Part shown: one piece after another, positions 1 through 9,300 of the stretch | Layout of the letters: every line of letters begins with the position of its first letter | How positions within the stretch are numbered: position 1 is the stretch's first letter | Assembly: GCA_041395905.1 (NCBI GenBank) | Contig: JAWKZP010000003.1 | Span: 62,001-126,000 of the forward strand | Source: UBA7803 sp041395905 | GTDB taxonomy: Bacteria; Pseudomonadota; Gammaproteobacteria; Pseudomonadales; Azotimanducaceae | Direction of reading: 5' to 3' | DNA: 64,000 nucleotides | Program-made: the position numbers and the translations under genes | Notes under the pieces: generated by a model | Databases searched by the model: none | The model's input: only the letters and a program-made list of their open reading frames with translations | Told to the model about the DNA's origin: nothing

Positions 1-171
1 CAGGGGGCTGCCTGTCTGGTCGATGGCCGTGCCGCCGACGATGCCTTCGGTCAGCTGTACCGGGATGCCGAAGCGGCGTGCCGCGGCCTGCAGGACCTGC
101 ACGGCTACCGGTACGACTTCGGCCCCGATTCCATCACCCGGAAGAATCAGAATATTTTGCTTTTCAGACAT
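1..171 (-). CDS. leuB: 3-isopropylmalate dehydrogenase LeuB, N-terminal part (runs off the window)
   Basis: Only the first 57 codons are inside the window. The reading frame starts at the ATG complementary to 169-171 and begins MSEKQNILILPGDGIG, the NAD-binding start typical of LeuB, followed by the IVGGTAID segment also conserved in the family. LeuB oxidatively decarboxylates 3-isopropylmalate in leucine synthesis in the cytoplasm. It follows leuD by about 45 bp on the same strand, so leuC-leuD-leuB form one operon. The catalytic and C-terminal parts lie outside and cannot be judged. Confidence 0.93.
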   Translation of the reverse strand, partial: MSEKQNILILPGDGIGAEVVPVAVQVLQAAARRFGIPVQLTEGIVGGTAIDQTGSPL

Positions 172-216
172 TTATGAATCCTTTAAAGAATTCGCAACAT
201 GATTTGCGTACCGCCC

Positions 217-858
217 TCACGCCCGGAACAGCCAGGGCATCCGCTGCCGATGGCGCGCTTCGAACGCCTCTATCTGCGCCCGGTTGGCCAGCGTCAGGCC
301 GATTTCGTCGAGACCTTCGACCAGATTCCGTTTGCGGTGCGGGTCGATGGCAAAATCCAGAACCCGCCCTGACGGCAGGCGGAGTACCTGGGCGGGGAGA
401 TCCACGGTCAAAGTGAGCCCCCCCTCCGCCTGCGCCAACTCGAACAGTTCATCGATTTCTTTCTGTTCCAGAACAATGGGTAACATCCCATTTTTAAAGC
501 AGTTATTGAAGAAAATGTCGGCAAAGCTGGGCGCGATCACGCAGCGGAATCCGTACTCCATGAGCGCCCACACGGCGTGCTCACGACTGGAGCCACAGCC
601 GAAGTTGCGACCCGCCAGCAGAATCTGGGCGCCCTGATAACGCGGCTCGTTGAGCACGAACTCGCGGTTGATGCGCCGTTCGTTGGGGGTCATGCCCAGG
701 TCGCCCTCGTCGAGAAAGCGCCAACCGTCGAACAGATAGTCGCCGAAGCCGGTGCGCCGGATCGATTTCAGAAACTGCTTGGGAATGATCTGATCGGTAT
801 CCACGTTCGCCCGCTCGAGCGGCGCCACGAGACCCGTCACCGTGTTGAATGGATTCAC
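217..858 (-). CDS. leuD: 3-isopropylmalate dehydratase small subunit LeuD
   Basis: A protein of 213 residues that forms, with LeuC, the isopropylmalate isomerase converting 2- to 3-isopropylmalate. The sequence carries the swivel-domain landmarks VDTDQIIPKQFLK near residue 20 and GRNFGCGSSREHA around residue 70, and its length fits the family. I place the start at the GTG complementary to 856-858, because it is preceded by a GGAGGT ribosome site and aligns with known LeuD starts; longer in-frame extensions lie inside leuC. The GTG overlaps the leuC TGA as GTGA, so translation is probably coupled and subunits made in equal amounts. Confidence 0.96.
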   Translation of the reverse strand: MNPFNTVTGLVAPLERANVDTDQIIPKQFLKSIRRTGFGDYLFDGWRFLDEGDLGMTPNERRINREFVLNEPRYQGAQILLAGRNFGCGSSREHAVWALMEYGFRCVIAPSFADIFFNNCFKNGMLPIVLEQKEIDELFELAQAEGGLTLTVDLPAQVLRLPSGRVLDFAIDPHRKRNLVEGLDEIGLTLANRAQIEAFEARHRQRMPWLFRA

Positions 859-2267
859 AGGACCTCCCGAACGTCGACGAAGTGGCCATGGATTGCCGCC
901 GCCGCGGCCATCATGGGGCTCACCAGATGGGTGCGGCCGCCATGTCCCTGACGGCCCTCGAAGTTGCGGTTCGACGTCGAAGCGCAATGCTCGCCCGGTT
1001 GCAGACGATCCGGGTTCATGGCCAGGCACATGGAGCAGCCGGGGGCGCGCCACTCGAAGCCGGCGTCGATGAAGATCTGCGCCAGCCCCTCGGCCTCGGC
1101 CTGCGCCTTGACCAGGCCGGAACCGGGCACGACCATCGCCTGACGGACGCTGCGGGCTACCTTTCTGCCTTTGACCACCGACGCCGCGGCGCGCAGATCT
1201 TCGATCCGGGAGTTGGTGCACGAGCCGATGAAGACACGGTCGAGGGCGATGTCAGCCAGCGGCTGGCCGGCGCGCAACCCCATGTAGGCCAGGGCACGGC
1301 GGATACCGTCGGCCTGCAACTCGTCCGCGGCCGCGTCGGGATCCGGCACCGGTTCGTCGATGCCGATCACCATCTCCGGCGAGGTGCCCCAGCTGACCTG
1401 CGGCACGACCTCGGCGGCACTCAGCACCAGCTCCTGATCGAAGCGGGCGTCCGGATCCGAACGCAGCGTGCGCCAGTAGGCCTCCGCGGCGTCCCAGATC
1501 GGGCCCACCGGTGCAAAGGGACGGCCGTGCACGTACTCGAGCGTCTTGTCGTCCACCGCCACGAGCCCGGCACGCGCGCCCGCCTCGATGGACATGTTGC
1601 ACAGGGTCATGCGCCCTTCCATGGACAGAGCCTCGATGGCGGGGCCCGCGTACTCGAAGGTGTGCCCGGTGCCGCCGGCCGTTCCGGTGCGGCGGATGAT
1701 GGCGAGGATCAGATCCTTCGCGGTCACGCCCTCCCCCAGGCGGTCGTGCACCAGCACCCGGAAATTGCGCGCCTTGGTCTGGATCAGGCACTGGGTCGCC
1801 AGCACGTGCTCCACGTCGGAGGTGCCGATGCCCTGCGCGAGCGCGGCAAAGGCGCCATGGGTGGACGTGTGCGAATCGCCGCAGACCACCGTCATGCCCG
1901 GCAGCGTGGCGCCCTGCTCCGGGCCCACCACGTGCACGATGCCCTGACGCGGGTCGTGAATGTCGAACTGGGTAATCCCGTACCTCCGGCAGTTGCGGTC
2001 CAGCGTGACCACCTGCTCGAGGGCGATGGGATCGGTGAAGCCGTCGAGTCCCTGCTCGCGATGCTCCGTCGGCACGTTGTGATCCGGCGTGGCCAGGTTC
2101 GCATCGAGCCGCCAGGGCTTGCGCCCGGCCAGTTCCAGGCCCTCGAACGCCTGCGGCGAGGTGACCTCATGCAGCAGGTGCTCGTCGATGTAGAGCATGG
2201 TCTGACCATCCTCCCGCTCACCGACCACATGCGCGTCCCAGATCTTGTCGTACAGCGTCTGCGCCAC
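855..2267 (-). CDS. leuC: 3-isopropylmalate dehydratase large subunit LeuC
   Basis: About 470 residues of the aconitase family. The [4Fe-4S] cysteines are visible in VFIGSCTNSRIEDL and APGCSMCLAMNPD, and VCGDSHTSTHGAFAALA is the substrate-binding stretch. I chose the GTG at 2265-2267 because its product (VAQTLYDKIWDAHVV) aligns with the start of known LeuC proteins. The frame stays open to an ATG at 2313-2315, which would add 16 residues, and another GTG lies at 2274-2276; none has a strong ribosome site. First gene of leuCDB, transcribed away from a LysR regulator across an AT-rich gap. Confidence 0.96.
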   Translation of the reverse strand: MAQTLYDKIWDAHVVGEREDGQTMLYIDEHLLHEVTSPQAFEGLELAGRKPWRLDANLATPDHNVPTEHREQGLDGFTDPIALEQVVTLDRNCRRYGITQFDIHDPRQGIVHVVGPEQGATLPGMTVVCGDSHTSTHGAFAALAQGIGTSDVEHVLATQCLIQTKARNFRVLVHDRLGEGVTAKDLILAIIRRTGTAGGTGHTFEYAGPAIEALSMEGRMTLCNMSIEAGARAGLVAVDDKTLEYVHGRPFAPVGPIWDAAEAYWRTLRSDPDARFDQELVLSAAEVVPQVSWGTSPEMVIGIDEPVPDPDAAADELQADGIRRALAYMGLRAGQPLADIALDRVFIGSCTNSRIEDLRAAASVVKGRKVARSVRQAMVVPGSGLVKAQAEAEGLAQIFIDAGFEWRAPGCSMCLAMNPDRLQPGEHCASTSNRNFEGRQGHGGRTHLVSPMMAAAAAIHGHFVDVREVL

Positions 2268-2315
2268 GGTATTCACGCCCCGAAAAATGACGGCGGCTAT
2301 GTTAGGGATCGCCAT

Positions 2316-2438
2316 TCAATAAGACAAATTCATAATGTTTATAATTGCAATAACACTACGGAATTCTAAGATCAGGTGTCGGGCACCAGCAGCAGCCGCC
2401 CGCGATCGTAGATCGACCAATCCGGAGAGGACCAAACA
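2316..2438. promoter_or_regulatory. Divergent leuC / LysR promoter region with a LysR-type box
   Basis: An AT-rich gap in otherwise GC-rich DNA between two divergent genes. On the plus strand TATAAT lies at 2340-2345 and on the minus strand TATAAA lies at 2338-2343, so two -10-like boxes overlap back to back; matching -35 boxes are weak. The dyad ATTGCAAT (2344-2351) lies in a T-N11-A context (T2340 to A2352), the usual form of a LysR-type binding site. A regulator bound here could control both directions. The assignment is by pattern only. Confidence 0.5.
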
Positions 2439-3323
2439 TTGAACCGTCATGAGCTGGAGGCCTTTCTCGAGGTCGCGGATCTCGGGTCGTTTTCCCGTGC
2501 CGCGGAGCGCCTGCACCTGACGCAGCCGGCCGTCAGCAAGCGCATTCAGGCGCTGGAACAGCAGCTGAAGACACGGCTGTTCGACCGCGTCGGTCAGATA
2601 GATGTTGCGCGCCTGCTGCAGCCCCGGGCCCAGGCGCTGCTGCGCGACATGGACGACACGCGCCGGGTGCTGCGTGATCTCGATCTGCGGGTTGCTGGCG
2701 TGCTCAGCCTGGCGACGTCCCACCACGTGGGCCTGCACCGCCTGGCGCCGGTTCTCCGGGAGTTCATCCGCGAGTATCCCGACGTGCAGCTGGACATCCG
2801 CTTCGAGGATTCTGAGGCCGCCCACGAGCTGGTACGTGCTGCGGCGGCGGAAATCGCCGTGGTGACCCTCAACCCCAAGGGTGACGCCGATCTCGACTGC
2901 CGGGTTCTGTGGGACGATCCGTTGAGCTTCGTGGTCGCCGCCGACCACGAGCTCGCCCGGCGCGACGCGCCCCTCAGCCTCGCCGAGTTGGCCGCGTCAC
3001 ATCCCGTGCTGCCCGGGCCCGCCACCTACACCGGGCGCATCGTGCTGGAAGCCTTTGCCGCCGCAGGCATCCGGCTCACCCCGACGCTGGCCACCAACTA
3101 TCTGGAGACCATCGCGATGCTGGTGAGCACCGGCCTCGGCTGGAGCGTGCTGCCGCGCAACATGTCCGGCACGGCCCTGTCGGTACCGCTGGTCGCGCTG
3201 GACACTGAAGCGCCGCCGCTGCGGCGCAGCCTCGGCAGCGTCTGCAACCCACGCCGGACCCTGTCCAACGCTGCCCAGGCGTTCCTGGGGGTGCTGCTGC
3301 GACACGCGGACGGGGCGGCCTAG
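2439..3323 (+). CDS. LysR-type transcriptional regulator, divergent from leuCDB
   Basis: 294 residues, the usual LysR length. Residues 1-60 hold the winged helix-turn-helix (FSRAAERLHLTQPAVSKRIQ), and the rest is the periplasmic-binding-like effector domain. It starts with TTG at 2439, chosen because a clear GGAGAGG ribosome site lies 9 bases upstream and the product begins MNRHELEAFLEVA as in the family. Its position suggests it regulates leuCDB, perhaps sensing a leucine-pathway intermediate, but the effector cannot be read from the sequence. Confidence 0.9.
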   Translation: MNRHELEAFLEVADLGSFSRAAERLHLTQPAVSKRIQALEQQLKTRLFDRVGQIDVARLLQPRAQALLRDMDDTRRVLRDLDLRVAGVLSLATSHHVGLHRLAPVLREFIREYPDVQLDIRFEDSEAAHELVRAAAAEIAVVTLNPKGDADLDCRVLWDDPLSFVVAADHELARRDAPLSLAELAASHPVLPGPATYTGRIVLEAFAAAGIRLTPTLATNYLETIAMLVSTGLGWSVLPRNMSGTALSVPLVALDTEAPPLRRSLGSVCNPRRTLSNAAQAFLGVLLRHADGAA

Positions 3324-3366
3324 GGGGTTCGGGCGGGCCGCTCGACGGACGCCGGCGCGCCCGGTT

Positions 3367-4425
3367 TCAGCCGATCTGACCCCGATGCCGGAGCAGATGG
3401 TCCATCAGCACCAGCGCGACCATGGCTTCGGCGATGGGTACGGCGCGGATCCCGACGCAGGGATCGTGGCGGCCTTTGGTGACCACCTCTACCTCGTTGC
3501 CATGCACGTCCACCGAACGTCCCGGCGTAGTGATGCTGGAGGTGGGCTTGAGCGCAATCCGGGCGATCAGATCCTGGCCCGAGGAAATCCCGCCCAGCAC
3601 CCCGCCGGCATGGTTGCTGAGGAACCCGGACGCACGGATCTCGTCGCGGTGCTCCGTGCCGCGCTGGCCGACCACGTCGAAGCCATCGCCGATGCCGACG
3701 CCCTTGACCGCATTGATGCTCATCAGCGCCGCGGCGAGATCGGCATCGAGCTTGCCGAAAACCGGCTCGCCCAGCCCGATGGGCATCCCGGTGGCGATTA
3801 CGGTGACTTCCGCACCCACGGAATCACCGTCGCGACGCAGCTGATCGATCAGCGCCGCGACCTCCTCCACCCGCGCGGGTTCGGCGCAGAAAAAGGGATT
3901 GGCGCCGGTAGCGCCGAGATCTGCGCCGGCCAGGCGGATGCTGCCAACTGCAGAGAGATAGCCGGTGATCTCGATCCCAGTGTGCTCACGCAGGTACTTG
4001 CGCGCAATGGCACCGGCCGCGACCCGCATGGCGGTTTCGCGCGCGGACGAACGTCCGCCGCCCCGGTAATCGCGCACGCCGTACTTCCGTTGGTACGTAA
4101 AGTCCGCGTGAGATGGTCGGAACAGGTCCTTGATATTACTGTAATCTTTGCTTTTCTGGTCGACGTTCTCGATCACCAGCCCGATGCTGGTGCCGGTGGT
4201 GACGCCGTCAAACACGCCGGACAGTATGCGCACCTGGTCGGGCTCGTCGCGCTGGGTCGTGTAGCGCGACTGCCCCGGGCGACGCCGATCGAGATCGCGC
4301 TGCAGATCCGCCTCGCAAAGCGCAAGCCCGGGCGGGCAGCCGTCAACCACCGCTCCGAGCGCCGGACCATGGCTCTCGCCGAACGTGGTGATCCTGAAAT
4401 GTTGCCCGAAGCTGTTGCCGGCCAT
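3367..4425 (-). CDS. aroC: Chorismate synthase AroC
   Basis: 352 residues. It makes chorismate from 5-enolpyruvylshikimate-3-phosphate, the last common step of aromatic amino acid synthesis, using reduced FMN. All three family signatures are present: GESHGPALGAVVDGCPPG near the N-terminus, RPSHADFTYQRKYGVRDYRG (about 107-126) running on into GGRSSARET, and GISSGQDLIARIALKPTSS near residue 285. It lies about 70 bp downstream of prmB on the same strand, a conserved gammaproteobacterial neighbour pair, and is probably co-transcribed. Confidence 0.98.
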   Translation of the reverse strand: MAGNSFGQHFRITTFGESHGPALGAVVDGCPPGLALCEADLQRDLDRRRPGQSRYTTQRDEPDQVRILSGVFDGVTTGTSIGLVIENVDQKSKDYSNIKDLFRPSHADFTYQRKYGVRDYRGGGRSSARETAMRVAAGAIARKYLREHTGIEITGYLSAVGSIRLAGADLGATGANPFFCAEPARVEEVAALIDQLRRDGDSVGAEVTVIATGMPIGLGEPVFGKLDADLAAALMSINAVKGVGIGDGFDVVGQRGTEHRDEIRASGFLSNHAGGVLGGISSGQDLIARIALKPTSSITTPGRSVDVHGNEVEVVTKGRHDPCVGIRAVPIAEAMVALVLMDHLLRHRGQIG

Positions 4426-4493
4426 CGGCGGGGTCCGTCATCTGGCGCCGCTGCGGCGCGGAGCGCGCAGTATGGGAACAGCGGCCAAGCCGT

Positions 4494-5354
4494 TCAAGGT
4501 TTGCCGAGGGCATCGCCGCTGAGCAGAAACACCCCTTCCCCGCCTTCCGGAAGATCCGGCCAGACGAACGGCATCCGCGGGAAGCGCCGCAACAGCGCCG
4601 GCGCGCTGGCGCCGACCTCGCACACCAGCAGACCCGTCCGCTCGAGGTGCTCCGGCAGCGCAGCCAGCAGTCGCGCCACCAGCGTCAGCCCGTCCTCGCC
4701 GCCGGCGAGGCCGAGCGCGGGCTCGTGCCGGTACTCGGCCGGCAGGCTGGCCATGTCGGCCGCATCCACATACGGCGGGTTGCACACGATCAGATCGAAG
4801 GTCGTGGCGCCGAGCCCGGCGAACAGGTCCGAGCGCACCACGCGGCCGCGCCCCTCGAGCCCGTGCAGCCTGAGGTTGCGGCGGGCCAGGCTCAGCGCCT
4901 GCGGATCGATGTCGACCAGCGTCAGCTGGGCGTCGTCAAAGGCCAGGGCAGCCGCGATGCCGATGCAGCCGCTGCCGCAGCATAGATCCAGGATTCGTGC
5001 CGGTGGCTGGGCGAGCCAGGGCGCGAGGGCGCTCTCGATGAGCTGACCGATGGGCGAGCGCGGAATCACCACCCCGGGCTCGATCAGAAAGCGGTGGCCG
5101 GCAAACCGGCACTCGCCGATGAGATAGGCGAGCGGTTCCCGTGACTCGATGCGCCGTCGGGCCAGCGCATCGATCCGGGTCAGATCATCGCCTGCAATCT
5201 CGCACGCGAGCGATGCGCGATCGTCGGCGAGGCCGGTTACGTGCAGCACCAGCGCGACCACTTCGTCCCAGGCGCTGTCGTAGCCGTGGCCGAACACGAG
5301 GCCCGCCGCTGCGAAGCGACGCGACAGCTGCTCGATGAGCGCCGCGAGCGTCAC
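4494..5354 (-). CDS. prmB: Ribosomal protein L3 glutamine N5-methyltransferase PrmB
   Basis: 286 residues. It methylates a glutamine of ribosomal protein L3. The SAM-binding motif reads ILDLCCGSGCIGIA and the catalytic NPPY motif reads NPPYVDAADM. The segment VIPRSPIGQLIE separates PrmB from the release-factor enzyme PrmC, and the neighbouring aroC supports PrmB. The N-terminal helical part (residues 1-90) contains the conserved REPLAYLIGE stretch. Start ATG at 5352-5354. Confidence 0.95.
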   Translation of the reverse strand: MTLAALIEQLSRRFAAAGLVFGHGYDSAWDEVVALVLHVTGLADDRASLACEIAGDDLTRIDALARRRIESREPLAYLIGECRFAGHRFLIEPGVVIPRSPIGQLIESALAPWLAQPPARILDLCCGSGCIGIAAALAFDDAQLTLVDIDPQALSLARRNLRLHGLEGRGRVVRSDLFAGLGATTFDLIVCNPPYVDAADMASLPAEYRHEPALGLAGGEDGLTLVARLLAALPEHLERTGLLVCEVGASAPALLRRFPRMPFVWPDLPEGGEGVFLLSGDALGKP

Positions 5355-5385
5355 CGCTGCATCTCAGCGCGCTGACGCCTGCCGC

Positions 5386-6315
5386 TCACTCTGCGCTCGC
5401 CGGTCCGGCGATGATCAGCTCCAGACGATTGCGGGGCGCCTCGCCGCGCGGCAGAAGGGGCCCCGCCCCGAAGGCCTCGACGCCGCGGCCCAGCGAGTCG
5501 GCCAGCTGCGCGGCCGCGCTGTCGGCGCAACGCACGGACCGGGCGCGCAGCTCCACCACCGGACCGACTCCGTACAGGTGGCAGACCAGATAGAGCTCGG
5601 CACGCGGGTCGAGCCCGCCGGCATCCGCCATTGCGGCCGCCAGCGTCTGCAGACGCTCGAGTGCCGTGGGGCCGAGCACGCCGTCGGCGTCCGGCACTAC
5701 CCCCTCGAGCTCGCGCCAGCGAAACGCCCGCCTGCCCGCCGCTTCCGGCTGCGCGCCGCCGTCCGCCACTGCAGCACCTCGACGGCCCTGCGGCGAGAGC
5801 AGTTCCAGGTGGGCGTAGACCCGCTTGTTGCCGCGCTCGATGACGTAGAGCATCAGCAGCTGATCGCCGATCTCGGCGGCGAGGTAAGCCTGGTTGGCAT
5901 CCGGGCCGTAGAGCATGGCCCGGCCGAAGATCTGGTTGGCCCAGTCGTTGCTGCGCCCGCAGTCGCGCCCGCTGCATCGGAACACGACGGCGTCGCCCAA
6001 CAGCTGCGCATAGTGGGCGGCGACGTCCTGCGGCGGCGTGCCTTCCGGCAGCTGATAGGTTACCCGCTCCAGCGTCGCCTCGATTCGACGGGCGCCCTCC
6101 AGGTACAGATCACGGCGGATCCGGTCGACGCGGCTGGTGACGAAATCCCGGGGCAGCACCTCGCCGTCGACCGCGTAGTCGACGATCCAGGCGTGCGGGT
6201 AGCGCGGCAGCTCAGCGGGGTCGCGGCCCTCTACCAGATCCACCGTCGACGCCTGGGCAGCGGCGACCGCCATCAGGCCGGTCAGGCAAATCAGGCACCA
6301 TCTGAAGCCGATCAT
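5386..6315 (-). CDS. DUF4892 domain-containing exported protein
   Basis: 309 residues. It begins MIGFRWCLICLTGLMAVAAA with cleavage likely after AQA, a Sec signal peptide. The body matches the DUF4892 family found in Pseudomonas and relatives: RYPHAWIVDY, a CSGRDCGRSNDWANQIFG segment with paired cysteines, and VIERGNKRVYAHLEL. The C-terminal 100 residues resemble an OmpA-like fold. I set the start at the ATG at 6313-6315, which overlaps the gpsA stop as ATGA; the frame is open further upstream inside gpsA but that is a shadow. Function unknown; an envelope role is likely from the signal peptide. Confidence 0.85.
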   Translation of the reverse strand: MIGFRWCLICLTGLMAVAAAQASTVDLVEGRDPAELPRYPHAWIVDYAVDGEVLPRDFVTSRVDRIRRDLYLEGARRIEATLERVTYQLPEGTPPQDVAAHYAQLLGDAVVFRCSGRDCGRSNDWANQIFGRAMLYGPDANQAYLAAEIGDQLLMLYVIERGNKRVYAHLELLSPQGRRGAAVADGGAQPEAAGRRAFRWRELEGVVPDADGVLGPTALERLQTLAAAMADAGGLDPRAELYLVCHLYGVGPVVELRARSVRCADSAAAQLADSLGRGVEAFGAGPLLPRGEAPRNRLELIIAGPASAE

Positions 6316-7334
6316 GCGCCATGAGCCCCGTCCGGACGTGCGAACTCCACGTCGAGCCCCTGACCACCCGTCATCAGCTCGGATACCACAGGACCGAGCG
6401 GCTCGGCGCTGAACAGCACCCGATGGAGCCCCGCTGCCAGCGGCATGTACACGCCCAGAGATTCCGCCTTGGCCTGCACCACGCGCAGCGTGTTGACGCC
6501 CTCGGCCAGTTTGCCGAGGTCGTCCACGGCTTCCTGCAGCGACAGGCCACGGGCAATGCGGCTGCCGAGCTGGTAATTGCGCGACAGCGGCGAGGTGCAG
6601 GTCACCAGCAGGTCGCCCACGCCAGCCAGCCCCAGGAAGGTGAATGGATTGGCGCCCAGCGCCACCGCGAAACGACTCATTTCCGCAAGGCTGCGGGTGA
6701 TCAGCATGCCGAGCGTGTTCTGCCCTACCCCGAGGCCGCCGGCCATGCCGCACACGATCGCGTAGATGTTCTTCAACGCCCCGCCGAGCTCCACCCCGTA
6801 GACGTCGGCATTGACGTAGACACGGAAGGTCTCGCTGCGCAGCACTTCGCGTACCGTCTCGCACACGCCGGGATCGCGGCTCGCGACCACGGTACCCGTG
6901 TACTGACCGTCGGCGATCTCCTCGGCCAGGTTCGGGCCGCTGAGCACGCCGATGCGATCGGTGGGCACCAGCTCGTCGAGCACCTGGCTCATGAGCCGGA
7001 AGCCGTCCGCCTCGATACCCTTGGTGGCACTGATCACGATGTCGTCGGCATCGGCGTGACGGGCCATCTGCTCGGCGACCGTTCGCACGGAAGCGCTCGG
7101 TACCGTGACGAAGGTGACGCTGCTGCGCTCCAGCGTCTCCTCGAGATCCGCCGTGGGCCGGATCAGCGGCTCGAGCCTGTGACCCGGCAGATAGCGGCGG
7201 TTTTCGCCATGCTCGATGCAGTCACGCACCTGCTGCTCGTCACGCATCCACAGATGCGTGACGAAGCCGTTGCGGGCCACGATGTTGGCAATGGCGGTGC
7301 CGAAGTTGCCCCCGCCGATGATGGCGACTTCCAT
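6312..7334 (-). CDS. gpsA: Glycerol-3-phosphate dehydrogenase [NAD(P)+] GpsA
   Basis: 340 residues. It reduces dihydroxyacetone phosphate to sn-glycerol-3-phosphate for phospholipid synthesis in the cytoplasm. The Rossmann start is IIGGGNFGTAIANI, followed by the ATKGIE motif and LGGALKNIYAIVCGMAGGLG with the catalytic lysine. Length agrees with the family. The stop overlaps the start of the DUF4892 gene by four bases, so the two are translationally coupled. It lies 22 bp downstream of htpG and may be read from the htpG promoter. Confidence 0.97.
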   Translation of the reverse strand: MEVAIIGGGNFGTAIANIVARNGFVTHLWMRDEQQVRDCIEHGENRRYLPGHRLEPLIRPTADLEETLERSSVTFVTVPSASVRTVAEQMARHADADDIVISATKGIEADGFRLMSQVLDELVPTDRIGVLSGPNLAEEIADGQYTGTVVASRDPGVCETVREVLRSETFRVYVNADVYGVELGGALKNIYAIVCGMAGGLGVGQNTLGMLITRSLAEMSRFAVALGANPFTFLGLAGVGDLLVTCTSPLSRNYQLGSRIARGLSLQEAVDDLGKLAEGVNTLRVVQAKAESLGVYMPLAAGLHRVLFSAEPLGPVVSELMTGGQGLDVEFARPDGAHGA

Positions 7335-7356
7335 GGCACCTATGCTACTGACCGCG

Positions 7357-9297
7357 CTAGGCCGAGAGAAGCGATACCAGCAAGGTATTCACCCGATTCA
7401 CGTATCCGGCGGCATCGGCGAGCGGCTCACCGCTGGCCAGCTGGGCCTGATCGAACAGCACCAGCGTCAGCGCCTGAAAACGATCCTCGTCCACCTCGGC
7501 GTCCAGCTTGTGCAGCAGCGGATGGTCCGGGTTGTACTCGAACTGCGGTCTGGCGGCCGGCAGGCTCTGGCCCGTGGCCTCCATGATCCGGCGCATCTGC
7601 GGCCCGAGCTCGTTGGCGCTGCGCACCAGGCAGGCCGGGCTGTCCTTCAGGCGGCGGCTGCGGCGCACACCGGCCACGCGCTCGCCGAGCACTGCGCGTA
7701 TGCGTTCGGCGAGGGGATCGTCCTCTGCTTCCTCCTTTGCAGGCTCGGCCTCACCCGGGAGCACCAGATCATCACGCGTGATGTCCTGAAAGCGCTTGCC
7801 CTGGTACTCGTCGAGCCCCGACATCAACCACTCGTCGATGCGGTCGCACAGCAGCAGCACTTCGATGCCACGCTCCCGGAAAATCTCCAGCTGCGGGCTC
7901 GAACGGGCCGCGTCGAAGCTGTCGGCAACCAGAAAATAGATGCGGTCCTGACCCTCGACCATGCGCTCAAGGTACGCATCCAGACTCACCTGCCGACCGT
8001 CCGCGTCGTCGCGTGTGGAGGCAAATCGCAGCAGCTTCAGAATCGCTTCGCGGTTGCTGAAGTCCTCGCCAGCCCCCTCCTTGAGCACCTCGCCAAATTC
8101 ATCCCAGAATTCCTGATAGCGCTCGCTTTCCTTGTCCGCCAGGTTCTGCAGCATGCCGAGGACCCGTTTGGTCAGCGCGCTGCGGATGGTGCTGATGCGC
8201 TCGTCCTGCTGCAGGATCTCCCGCGAGACGTTCAGCGGCAGATCGTTGCTGTCCACGACGCCCTTGATGAAGCGCAGGTACAGCGGCAGAAACTGCTCGG
8301 CCTCGTCCATGATGAACACGCGCTGCACGTACAGCTTCAGGCCCCTCGGTGCTTCGCGGTTCCACAGATCGAAAGGCGCGTGCTTCGGCACGTACAGCAG
8401 GCTCGTGTACTCGAGCTTGCCTTCCACGCGATTGTGGCTCCAGGCCAGCGGGTCGTCGTAGTCGTGCGAGACGTGCTTGTAGAACGCCTTGTACTCATCG
8501 TCGCTGATGTCGGAGCGCGAACGCGTCCACAGCGCCTTGGCGGAGTTGATGACCTCGAACTCATCGGCCGCGTCGCCGGCGGTGTCGTCCCCGGAATCTG
8601 CAGTATCGCTGCGCGCCATGCGTACCGGCACCGCGATGTGATCGGAATATCTGCGCACCACGCTGCGCAGGCGGAAATCGTCGGCGAATTCCGTGGCGTC
8701 GCCCTTCAGGTGCAGAATCACGGTGGTGCCGCGCGGCAGGTCATCGGCGTTTTCGATGGTGAAACTGTCCTCGCCGGCCGAGCGCCAGCGCGTGCCTTCT
8801 GTCGTTCCAGCTCCCCGGGTCAGCACCTCTACTTCATCGGCCACCATGAAGGCACTGTAGAAACCGACGCCGAACTGACCGATCAGGGCCGAGTCCTTCT
8901 TCTCGTCGCCGCTCAGGCGCGACACAAACTCGGCCGTTCCCGATCTGGCGATGGTACCCAGATGATCGATTACCTCTGCACGCGTCATGCCGATCCCGTT
9001 ATCGGTGATGGCGAGCGTGCCTGCGTCCTTGTCGGCGCTCAGGGTGATGGCGTAGTCGGGATCGTCGGCGATGAGCTCGGGGTCGGCAATGGCGCGAAAG
9101 CGCAGCTTGTCGATGGCGTCCGAAGCATTCGAGATCAGCTCGCGCAGAAAGATCTCCCTGTTCGAATACAGGGAGTGGATCATCAGCTTCAGCAGTTGCC
9201 GCGCTTCCGTCTGGAAGCGCAGCGTCTCAGCGCCCGGCTCCGAGTGGTCGGTGTGTTCGGTCTGCGCCCGTCCGGCGGCGTCGGCGTCTTTGGCCAT
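7357..9297 (-). CDS. htpG: Chaperone HtpG (bacterial Hsp90)
   Basis: 646 residues. ATP-dependent dimeric chaperone. The GHKL ATPase domain shows ELISNASDAIDKLRF, DNGIGMTRAEVIDHLGTIA and IGQFGVGFYSAFMV. The middle domain has the client/ATP loop GVVDSNDLPLNVSREILQ, and the C-terminal dimerisation domain is complete. It is slightly longer than the E. coli protein because of a short N-terminal lead and a small acidic insert near residue 220. A consensus sigma-32 promoter lies just upstream (9336-9363), as expected for a heat-shock gene. Confidence 0.98.
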   Translation of the reverse strand: MAKDADAAGRAQTEHTDHSEPGAETLRFQTEARQLLKLMIHSLYSNREIFLRELISNASDAIDKLRFRAIADPELIADDPDYAITLSADKDAGTLAITDNGIGMTRAEVIDHLGTIARSGTAEFVSRLSGDEKKDSALIGQFGVGFYSAFMVADEVEVLTRGAGTTEGTRWRSAGEDSFTIENADDLPRGTTVILHLKGDATEFADDFRLRSVVRRYSDHIAVPVRMARSDTADSGDDTAGDAADEFEVINSAKALWTRSRSDISDDEYKAFYKHVSHDYDDPLAWSHNRVEGKLEYTSLLYVPKHAPFDLWNREAPRGLKLYVQRVFIMDEAEQFLPLYLRFIKGVVDSNDLPLNVSREILQQDERISTIRSALTKRVLGMLQNLADKESERYQEFWDEFGEVLKEGAGEDFSNREAILKLLRFASTRDDADGRQVSLDAYLERMVEGQDRIYFLVADSFDAARSSPQLEIFRERGIEVLLLCDRIDEWLMSGLDEYQGKRFQDITRDDLVLPGEAEPAKEEAEDDPLAERIRAVLGERVAGVRRSRRLKDSPACLVRSANELGPQMRRIMEATGQSLPAARPQFEYNPDHPLLHKLDAEVDEDRFQALTLVLFDQAQLASGEPLADAAGYVNRVNTLLVSLLSA

Positions 9298-9300
9298 GCC

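Noticed and set aside
849..2369. A 506-codon plus-strand frame opposite leuC, and similar long frames opposite aroC, htpG, sucA, sdhA, the STAND gene and MFS genes
   Set aside because: They are antisense to conserved genes, have no family likeness, and arise because GC-rich third positions leave few stops.
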